Positions 55,901 through 64,000 of a stretch of 64,000 nucleotides of DNA are shown one piece after another (the stretch's first letter is position 1; the number at the start of each line of letters is the position of its first letter). The notes below the pieces were generated by a model. The model did not search any database. It saw only the letters and a list, made by a program, of their open reading frames with translations, and was not told the DNA's origin. A program made the position numbers and the translations under genes. The stretch is taken from contig PYSS01000034.1 of the NCBI GenBank assembly GCA_003049465.1, positions 74,419 through 138,418 on the forward strand. The letters run 5' to 3'. The stretch is from Magnaporthiopsis rhizophila. Lineage: Eukaryota; Ascomycota; Sordariomycetes; Magnaporthales; Magnaporthaceae.

Positions 55901-57710
55901 CGTCCACCGTGATACGGAACGTGTGGTCGAGTATCTCAACCGCGACAAGACTCGCCCGGCCTGGACGGAGGAGATCGAGGGCGTCTACGTACGCCGGAAG
56001 CCGTGGTACCGGGAGTGTAGCAACTTCGAGTACCACAGCCCGCATCTGGATGTGATCAGCGACGCTGCGGAGCCGCCTGCTGACTTTGCCCGGTTCGTGG
56101 GTGTCCTGAGCGGCAAGAGTTCGCACCTGGAGGAGGCCAAGGCCAAGCCGCAGTCCTTCTTTGTCTCCCTGACGGTGCCCAACATTGGGACGTCTGCCGA
56201 CATCATCCCTCGGGCCGTCGTCGGCTCCGATGCCGTCGAGCTGCGTGTCGACCTGCTTGAAGACCACTCGCTCGAGTTCGTGACCAGGCAGGTCGCTCTC
56301 CTGCGCCATGTCTGCAACCTGCCTATCGTCTTCACGGTGCGCACCGCCTCGCAGGGTGGGCGCTACGCAGATGACAACCATGAGGGCGCCCTGGCGCTCT
56401 ATCTCCTCGCCATCCGCTTGGGAGTCGAGTACGTGGACGTGGAGATGACCATGCCAGACGACGTGATCGAGAAGACCACACAAGCCAAGGGCAACACAAG
56501 CATCATCGCTTCGCACCACGACCCCAAGGGTGCCCTCTCGTGGCGCAACGGGTCCTGGATTCCCTTCTACAACAAGGCGCTGCGCAACGGCGATGTTGTC
56601 AAGCTTGTCGGCTGGTCTCGCGGCGACGACGATAATTTCGCGCTCGCCGGCTTCAAGGCGCGCATGTCCTCGGACCACAAGAACACGCCCATCATCGCAC
56701 TTAACATGAGCGAGGCGGGCAAGCTGAGCCGTATCTTGAATGGGTTCCTGACCCCAGTCACACATTCTTGCCTGACTGCCGCGGCCGCCCCTGGGCAGCT
56801 GTCGGCGGCTGAGATCCGACGAGGCCTCCACCTCCTGGGCAAGCTCCCGCGCCGTCGCTTCCACCTCTTCGGCAAGCCCATCTCAAAATCGAGGTCGCCC
56901 GCCCTGCACAACACCCTCTTCGACCAGGCAGGTCTCCCGCACGTCTACACTAATTTCGAGACCGACGTGGTGTCCGAGGTCAAGGAGCTTATCCGTTCGC
57001 CCGACTTTGGCGGCGCTTCGGTCACGATCCCGCTCAAGCTCGACATCATCCCACTCTTGGACCAGGTGAGCGACTCGGCCACGATCATCGGCGCAGTTAA
57101 CACCATCATTCCCACTCAGCATCCGGACGGCAGCGTCAGGCTTCTCGGCGAAAACACCGACTGGCGGGGCATGGTTCTGTGCCTGCGCTCCAGCGGCATC
57201 GTGCGCCCGGCTTCGCCGCGCCCTGCTGTGGTCCTGGGAGCCGGCGGGACTGCACGCGCTGCGATCTTCGCGCTGCACTCGCTGGGATTCGCCCCAATCT
57301 ATGTGATCGCCCGCAACCCGGCCAACGTCGAGGCCATGGCGTCCAGCTTCCCCAGCGGGTACGACATCAAACACCTGCGTGAGCCCCTGGCAGGGGGTTC
57401 CGACCAGGCCCCGGAGGTGGTGATATCCACCATCCCCGCGGACAAGGCGGCGGATCCCGGCATGGTGGACGTGTTCAAGTCGGTGCTCGGCCTCGCGTCG
57501 CCCACGGCCACGCGCGTGCTGCTGGAGATGGCCTACTTCCCGCCCGTCACGGCCGTCATGGAGCTTGCCGAGGCGAGCGGCTGGTCGACCATCTCTGGGG
57601 CCACTGTGCTGGCAGCGCAGGGCAAGTACCAGTTTGAGCTCTGGACCGGGATCGCGCCCCTGATTGAGGACTGCAAGTCGATTGTGCTGGGCACACCGTC
57701 GGCTGCTTGA
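52986..57710 (+). CDS. aro-1: AROM pentafunctional shikimate pathway enzyme
   Basis: Intronless, 1574 residues from ATG 52986 ([20 protein letters not shown]); an in-frame ATG six codons earlier is less likely. Five fused enzymes carry out steps two to six of the shikimate pathway in the cytosol. Dehydroquinate synthase covers about 1-390 ([20 protein letters not shown]). EPSP synthase covers about 400-845 ([27 protein letters not shown]). Shikimate kinase starts near 870 with the P-loop [13 protein letters not shown]. Type I dehydroquinase covers about 1055-1285, with the Schiff-base Lys in [10 protein letters not shown] and catalytic His in IASHHDPKG. Shikimate dehydrogenase begins near 1290 ([18 protein letters not shown]) and includes [15 protein letters not shown]. 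All active-site landmarks are present. Product: EPSP for aromatic amino acids. Confidence 0.98.
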   Translation: [1574 protein letters not shown]

Positions 57711-58079
57711 CGTGTTTTGCAGGTTGGCCCGTGGATGATGCGGAAGGAGATGAGTGAGCGTGAGGGGAGTAGAAAAAGGGGACGACTGGACAAATGGGAT
57801 TTAGGTAAAAAACACATAAAAAAATCCAGATAGAGGAGAAGAACATTGGCGACGTCAAAGCAAAGTAGGAAAGTTGTATAGATTTATCGCGTGAACTTGT
57901 TTGTTATATGGAAGATGCGCTATTTGAGGAAAATATCAAGGCAAAAGAGAGATGCAACCTGTTTTATAGATGTTACAATATACATATGGTGACGTCTCCG
58001 ATGTCTAGTACTCGCACACATGCCATCCCAAGACGCCAAGCCACTCACACTCACGCCAAATTCTTCACTTCTCCCTCTC
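57711..58079. other. convergent 3' flanks of aro-1 and rav1
   Basis: 369 nt between the two stop codons; A/T-rich and without a gene. Confidence 0.7.
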
Positions 58080-61000
58080 TCAGAAGCCAAAGCTGTCCAG
58101 GAGCGAGTTGGCGTCGGGCTCCTCAAAGACGCTCGGCGGCGGCTGCGCGCCGCCCCTGCCGCCGCCCGCCCCGGCGCGCCTCTCGGTGGGCGACAGAGGC
58201 GGCGGTGCGACGACGGGCATCATGTGCATGTCGGCGACGACGAGCGAGCTGCGGCGGCGGAGGAGCTTGAGCGGGTCGATGTCGCCGCCCAGGCCGGGGG
58301 TTGCGCGGCTTGAGCCGAGGAACTCCCAGTTGCGGACTGCACTTGGTGTTAGTCGGGAGAGCTCCAAAAGCTGTATACAGATAGATTAGACAAAGGGAAG
58401 AAGGACACAAGACACATACCCAGATCCAGTCCCAGCAGGTCGCAGCCCATGCGGTCGTACAGGCGGGCGTTGTGCAGCACAAACTCCCACTCCACCTTTG
58501 GGGTGACCTTTGAGGCGCCCCGGAGCGTCTGCAGCGTCTTCTGGCGCAGCTGTGCGTACAGCACGATCAGGGCCGGGTCGTCGGTGAGGAAGAGCTTGGA
58601 CTTGATGTCGGGCGAGTAGGGCGTCTCCAGAAGGGCGTATACCGGCGTCTGTTTTGGGATTAGTGTTGGTGAGAAGATAGTCAGAAGAGGAAAAGAAAGA
58701 AAAAAGAGACATACAATCAAAGCCCGCACAGCCATGTCCCTACGCCGCAGCATCCAAAACGCCCAAGAGGCCAGCCAGCGGTTCCCCTCGCGGGCCGCGA
58801 TGGCGAGCACCTCGTCCTCGAGCAGCTTGCGCAGGACGGGCCCGCCGGCGTCGTCGCCCTCGTAGACGCGGGCGACGGCGACGGCGAGCTGGACGTCCTT
58901 GAGCTGGTTGAGGCACACGTTGACGGCGTCCTGCAGGTGGTCGGCCAGCAGGAAGAAGGCGGCGGCGTACTCGAAGCGGCGCTTGCTCATGAGCGCGTAC
59001 GCGTTCTTGAGCGCCGTCGTGCGCCACTTGGGGTCGTCAAAGTTGTTGGCCAGCAGCCGCTGCGTCGCCGCCTGCTCGCGGTTCCAGCTGGCCATGCGCC
59101 ACAGGCCCTGCAGCACCGCCTTCTTGCGCAGCGCAAGGTAGAAGAGGCTGCAGTCGACCGGGTTCTTGGCCTCGCTCCGCGTGTACTCGTTGCGCGCCAC
59201 CACCTCGAACTGCCTGCGCACCGCCGCCGCGTCCGAGAGCCACATGAACATCCCGCTCTCGCGCGCGCTCTCCCACCGCAGCGACCCGTGGTTCTGCCGC
59301 GACACAAAGTCCACCAGTATGTCCTGGCTTGTCGAGTGGTGCGCCCAGTTGATCTCGCGCCACGACATGTGGATCTCGTTGGTCCGGCCCTTGCGCAGCG
59401 CGTGCTGCCGGTAGAAGAGCATGTACCGCGCCCCGTTGTCGTCCATGGACCGCCGCTGCGTCTCAACGAGGCCCGCGCACTCGACGATGTCGACCAGCTG
59501 GATCTGCTCGTGGCCCGAGAGCTGCGGCAGCGCCACCTTGGTGAGCCTCGAGTTGATCGAGTCGGCGACCTGCTCGTTGAACTCGACGACGTCGGCGTCG
59601 TGCGCCGGTCCCGGGGCAAAAAACTTGCCCGAGTTCGGGTCCGACGTGTAGTCGTGTGTCGGGCTCTGCGCGCCGTAAAACACCTCCATGTCCAGCCCCA
59701 GATAGTCATCTATCTCCTCGCCCTCGACCCAGTACTTGAGCGTTGTGTCCAGCGAGGTCAGGATCCGATGCATCAGCACCGTCTTGCCGGCGAGCATGCA
59801 CTGGCTGAGGAACTGCGGATGGAACACGGGCAGGGGCCCGTTCAGCCGCCTCACAACGTCAAACAAGTCGAGCTTGCCGTCCTTGCGGTGCGGGAGCCGC
59901 AGGCTGGGGATGAGCGAGCTGGCCACGTCAAACTGCCGGTCGTGCACAAAAAGCTGATTTCCCGCGCCGATGACCAGGTGGCCGTCGCCGAGCCACGTCG
60001 AGTCGCCGATGGGGTGCGGCGTCATATCTCGGATGCTGATCTCGCGCACCGGCGCCCACGCGGGCCCCTTGTTTAGATAGTCGAACCGTAGCTGCGAGAG
60101 TAGTAGGATGCGGTGCGGGAAGCCCACGGCCAGTACAGACTGCGAGTCGGGCGTCGACGTCCAGTCCAGGTCGTTGATCGCGTGCTGGCTCTCAAAGTCT
60201 TGGGTGTACTCCAGCCTGGCGCCACGTATGTCCCAGATGGTGACGGCCGACCTGGACGAGTTGACAAGCGCCGCCCTCTTCAGGGTGCTGCCGCTAACAA
60301 GCGAGGGCTCAACGAGCCCGGTCTCCATCGAGCACGTCGTAAGCCACTCCACACGGTCCCGTTCTGGATCGACCCGGGCCGTCAAGAAATCAACCCGGCC
60401 TTCGCGCGTGTATGACACGGCTACGTCCCGCGCAAACACATCCAGAAATCCGGATATCACCGGAGAAGATCCGGCCGGGTCGACAGGCAGGACGTAGGCC
60501 AGATCCTCAGTGCCTTGCAGACTGAAACGGCAGAACTCTTCCACCGCCCGTCTTGCACGGCCGTGGCCGTTGACCGGCGCTGCGAGGCCCCCGTCTGCCG
60601 AGTATGGTGGAAGATTCATGACCCAGACGATACCCTGCTTCTCCGACGTTATAGTCGCAACATGGGCCACTGACGAGTCCCCGGGCGGCTGGCGAGGTAG
60701 TATCAACAGGCACAGGGGCTTTCCGCCGACAGTATAGGCGCACCGGCCGAGAAGACTCGGTGGGCCAGGCGGGCGGCAGTCCCATAGTGTGATGGCGTCG
60801 TGGTGTAGGAAGACAACAAAACGCCCCTTGCGCAAGACGCAAATCCGGTGGATATGACCCTGCTCCCCGCTCGGGGTGAGAGCCAGCTGGGATAGCGACG
60901 TCGACCGGGCGCCGAGCTTGTGCATCCAGACGGAACTCTCGCCGTCCCGCGTCCTCGACACGATGGCATGGCCGCTATAGTTCCGCACAATCTTTTGCAC

Positions 61001-62435
61001 CGACGCCGAGTGCCCCGACCAGGAGCCCTTGAGGCGCAAGCGCGGTGCCGTGGAGGCCTGGTGGAGCATGTCGGCCACGTTGGCCTCGTAAACGTGGATG
61101 GTGCCGCGGAAGTCGTGCAGCAGCAGGTGGAGGTGTCCGCCCGTCTTGTTGCAGTAGCTGTGCACCTCGACGTGGGCGTCCGCCGAGAGCGACAGGCTGC
61201 GCGCAAAATCAAAGTCCTTGGAGTAGATGTGCGCCGCGTTGAAGATGCGACCCGTCCTCTGCGCCGTCCTACCGCCGACGTTCTCCAGCGCCCACGCCGA
61301 CATGCCGCCCGCCGTGTCGAGGACGATGCACAGCTCGGGGTTGCGGTTCGCCACGGCCACGACATGCTGCAGCCCCATGTCGTCCTCCGCCTGGCCCGTA
61401 GTGCTCTCCTGAACCGCCGTCTCCGCGGCGGCTGATATGTCCCTGCCGTGCACTATAAAGGCCCAGCGGGTAAGCGGCTCGTCGGGGCGCCGCGAGTGCC
61501 TACCCCGGAGCGATTCCTCTAGGTCTATGGCTCCCCAGAGTTGGAGGTGCTGGCCGCTGTGGTGCGACTCGGAGCCGGACCAGATGCGGACGTTCTGGTC
61601 GGCGCAAAAGGTGTAGAGCACATTCTCGATGGTCTGGTCGACGTCGTAGGGCTGGCGCCATTGTATCCTGGTTACCGGCGCGGGGTGCCGGAAATATACA
61701 AAATCGAAGCAGACGTCGTCGGAGCCAAAACTGAGGCGCCGCCACACCTTGACGAGCCGGTCGCTGTAGCCGCAGCAGGCGATGTAGGCCGAGTCGTACG
61801 AAAGGCATGCATACTCGGCTGGGGCTGCGAGCCGCTTGGACCATGAGCACGAGGGCGTAGATGAGGTCTGGTATAGCTTGAGGGAGGTGCGCGCAACCAG
61901 CAGCTCCTCTGATGCGCCCCACGATAGCGATACGGGTGCGATCGTCGAGGAGGAGGAGGAGGAGCAGTCGTCTGAGAACGGCTCAAAGAGCGACTGTAAT
62001 GCCCACTTCATAGCGATGGCGCAGAGTCAGCACCGCATGAAACCCTGTCAGCCCAGCCGGGCATCCTAGGGCACCTACCCGTAGAGCATCATCCTCTAGC
62101 CCAAAGGGCTTGTATATCCGGACGTGGCGGTCCGTGGCGGTGGCTATCTTGCCCGACGCCTCGTCGAACGCGATGGCGCGCAGCGGGGACTCGTCATCGT
62201 CGTACACGGTCTGGAGCAGCGTTTGGTGGTCCGAGAGGATCGCGAAGGCATTGCCGGTGATGTAGGCCTGCAAAGCAGCGTCTGGGTCAGGTCAGGGGCA
62301 CGGGTTGCCGAGGTCGGGTATGGCCGGCAGGTAGTAGATGGGCAGAGTGCTTACGATTATGCGCCGCGAAGCCCAGAAGCCAGTCGAGACCGTCGAGTGA
62401 GACGAGGCGGGTTTCCCGGGCAGGACTACCTTCAT
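58080..62435 (-). CDS. rav1: Rav1, RAVE complex subunit (V-ATPase assembly)
   Basis: Five exons, 62355-62435, 62079-62267, 58715-62005, 58420-58648 and 58080-58336, encode 1348 residues. Start MKVVLPGKPASSHSTVSTGF and the junctions RRI-IAYITGNAFAIL and DDALR-WALQSLFEPF match the family. The first ~600 residues are beta-propeller WD-type sequence. The conserved Rav1p_C region follows (KDGKLDLFDVVRRLNGPLPV, NREQAATQRLLANNFDDPKW, YALLETPYSPDIKSKLFLTD). A Pro/Gly-rich tail ends EEPDANSLLDSFGF. RAVE, containing Rav1, Rav2 and Skp1, reassembles the V1 and V0 sectors of the vacuolar proton pump after glucose signals. Length is close to yeast Rav1 (1357). The 66-nt third intron is in frame and stop-free, so retention would only insert 22 residues. 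Confidence 0.94.
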
Positions 62436-62991
62436 ACTTCTTGACGAGGCGGCCGCTATGAAGACATGTCTAGGAGAAAGATCGCGACAGGAGTGCGGGC
62501 GTTTAGACACGCCGGGATGTAGCCGTGGCGGATGCGCTTGAGGAAGCCAGTCTTAGGCAGGGTGTTGTGCAGGCAGGTGAGGGAGGAGGCCCGTTCAGTA
62601 GATGCGCGATCAGAAAGTCTTTTTTGTTGGGAATTGCCGCGGCCGAGAGCTCTCCTCCAGGGTGTATGCCTCGAGCTGTCGCGAACACCTGTGCTCAAAT
62701 GTGATGCAGCACTCAATCAGCTGTTGAACGGAGCTGGGTAGCGTCATCTGCCGGCTGCTGCACCCAAAGTGGATCGTGGAGCTCTAGCCCCACAACGGGG
62801 GACGTACTGTACCTCTCGGCACGCGCCGGCTACGTCAAGTCTTTCTCAATCGAGACCACAAGCACGAACGGGCAAGAGTCTAGATTGCGATTTATATATC
62901 ATGGTGGTACATTTAGTCCCTGTGTAATTTCGTAACCCATTCCCACCTTCGTCTCGGGAGTTTCTCCTGGGACATCTGGCCGCGTCAAAAC
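62436..62991. other. between cox11 3' end and rav1 5' end
   Basis: 556 nt; contains the rav1 promoter and the cox11 3' flank. No gene seen. Confidence 0.65.
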
Positions 62992-64000
62992 CTAAGGAGA
63001 AGGCGGCATCACGAGTGTCTTTCCATTATCGTCGTATCTCGCCTCTGAAATCCTGTCAGATCCGATTTATATATCTAGCTGTGAAGAAGGAGAGCAGGGG
63101 AGTTCCCAGGTACTCACTGAAGAAGGTGTAAGACAGCGTCACCGTTTCTATCCCCTTCATGTTGAGGTCGTTCAACAGCTCTGGGTCGAGATAGAAGAAC
63201 ACAGGCATTGCCACCTCCTCGCCCGCCTGGAGCCGCTGTTCGTCGAAACAAAAGCTTTGATCCGTCCTCCAGAGTCAGTTACGGGCGTCAGAAGAACCGG
63301 GGGCAAAAGACGTGCCACGTACCATTGGATCTTGGAGAAGTACGGCGCGATCTGGGCAGGCGTGACGGAATACGTCGCAACACCGATGATATCATGGTCG
63401 CTCTTGTTGATGGCAGTATAGAAGGCCAGTGCCGTCTCGCCGGGGAGTACGCGCACCTCGCGCTGCTGCGGTACGAACTTCCAGGGCAGCTGGTCCGACG
63501 TCGAAGCGTGGAACGTGACGCGTATCCTCTTGGCGCCCGTCACCGGCTGCAGTCGCGACGAGATGTCCTCGCCGCCGCCGCCGTGCGCGGGGCTCTTGAT
63601 CGGCTGGCCGCCCCACCCAGTGGTTTGGCATATCTACGTAGAGTATGAAACACCCGTCAGCGTTTCGGGTTGCTTGGGGAAACATCTCGAAGAGGGGGAT
63701 TTATAAAGGGGCATCTAGTCGGGATCGGTGGGGGTGGGTGGGCGCACCATTTTGTACATCGGAACGGAGCCGTACGAGAAGGCAACGGTGCCCAGTATGA
63801 TGCTGAGCGTATAGTTCCTAGGTAGCGATCCAGCAGCACCGGTCAGCTTGGCCTAAGTTCCGGGACGCCGCCACCGCGGGGGAGGGGAAAGAATGCCGCC
63901 GGCTCCCAAGAACCAGAGAAAACGGCCAAATGGCACATACCTACATGGTCGTCCTATTCCTCATCTTGTAGACGGCACGCATCTGCTCCATGCTGGGGGC
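62992..64000 (-). CDS. cox11: Cox11, copper chaperone for cytochrome c oxidase, 5'-truncated
   Basis: Five exons lie in the window: 63945-64000 (continuing past the edge), 63748-63817, 63323-63633, 63118-63254 and 62992-63044. They join in frame. Landmarks in order are RAVYKMRNRTTMNYTLSIIL (matrix-side segment and single transmembrane helix), SVPMYKMICQTTGWGG with its membrane-proximal Cys, VTFHASTSDQLPWKFVPQQ, and KIQCFCFDEQRLQAGEEV with the copper-binding CFCF pair. MPVFFYLDPELLND and YTFFKARYDDNGK complete the conserved domain. Cox11 is anchored in the mitochondrial inner membrane and delivers copper to the CuB site of Cox1. The missing 5' part should contain the mitochondrial targeting sequence. 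Five exons for so short a protein is intron-rich for this window. Identity is secure. Confidence 0.96.

Noticed and set aside
37550..57710. A metabolic cluster linking ornithine carbamoyltransferase and AROM
   Set aside because: They lie 14 kb apart with unrelated housekeeping genes between them; shared amino-acid control is expected for each alone.
1..64000. tRNA, rRNA, CRISPR arrays or intact transposons
   Set aside because: Read by eye, I found no convincing tRNA B-box with cloverleaf context, no rRNA, no regularly spaced repeats and no transposase or reverse transcriptase. A tRNAscan or repeat-library search could still find degraded copies.

Overview
This 64 kb window is nuclear DNA of a filamentous ascomycete. 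Coding exons are GC-rich with short GT..AG introns of about 65-130 bp. The gene content includes a pentafunctional AROM protein, a HET-domain gene, a fungal rhodopsin-type membrane protein, a steryl-ester-type lipase and a zinc-knuckle Rat1. Gene style points to Sordariomycetes; anything narrower would be a guess. The assembly has a 14-N gap (6644-6657) and one N inside a roughly 100-nt poly-T tract (22287).

Layout. (1) 1-5.6 kb, all on the minus strand: the 5' part of a membrane-anchored nucleotide pyrophosphatase/phosphodiesterase, a Ppn2-like polyphosphatase, and the cytochrome c oxidase assembly factor Pet191. (2) 6.4-14 kb, an accessory stretch of decayed genes: a broken HET-domain gene, a broken aminoglycoside-phosphotransferase-like kinase, a rhodopsin-domain membrane protein with one in-frame stop, and a fragment of an alpha/beta hydrolase. 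(3) 14.5-16.9 kb: an intact five-exon steryl ester hydrolase-like lipase. (4) 16.9-23 kb: about 6 kb with no supportable gene, but with a compound hairpin and the long poly-T tract. (5) 23-25.3 kb: a polyglutamine C2H2 transcription factor resembling Rpn4. (6) 27.6-36.3 kb, minus strand: a 12-exon neurofibromin/Ira-type RasGAP, reconstructed exon by exon (about 2574 aa). (7) 37.5-49.9 kb, housekeeping: ornithine carbamoyltransferase, the nuclear 5'-3' exonuclease Rat1, the ER-Golgi tether Uso1 and a PRMT3-type arginine methyltransferase. (8) 50-52.4 kb: a small secreted cysteine-rich protein, plus two weak open frames. (9) 53-64 kb: the intronless AROM gene (shikimate pathway), the RAVE subunit Rav1 (V-ATPase assembly), and the 5'-truncated copper chaperone Cox11.

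The intact genes are mostly independent housekeeping genes, not an operon-like system or a biosynthetic cluster. Two loose themes recur. There are two cytochrome c oxidase assembly factors (Pet191, Cox11). There are also two amino-acid biosynthesis genes with Gcn4/CPC1-like sites upstream: an exact one for ornithine carbamoyltransferase and a near match for AROM. I did not find convincing evidence of a wholly new biological system. The most interesting unexplained items are the inverted repeat and small upstream ORF before ornithine carbamoyltransferase, the compound hairpin at 21.2 kb, the decayed self/non-self-type gene island, the cysteine-rich secreted protein, and recurring 17-29 nt homopolymer runs, one abutting a splice acceptor.
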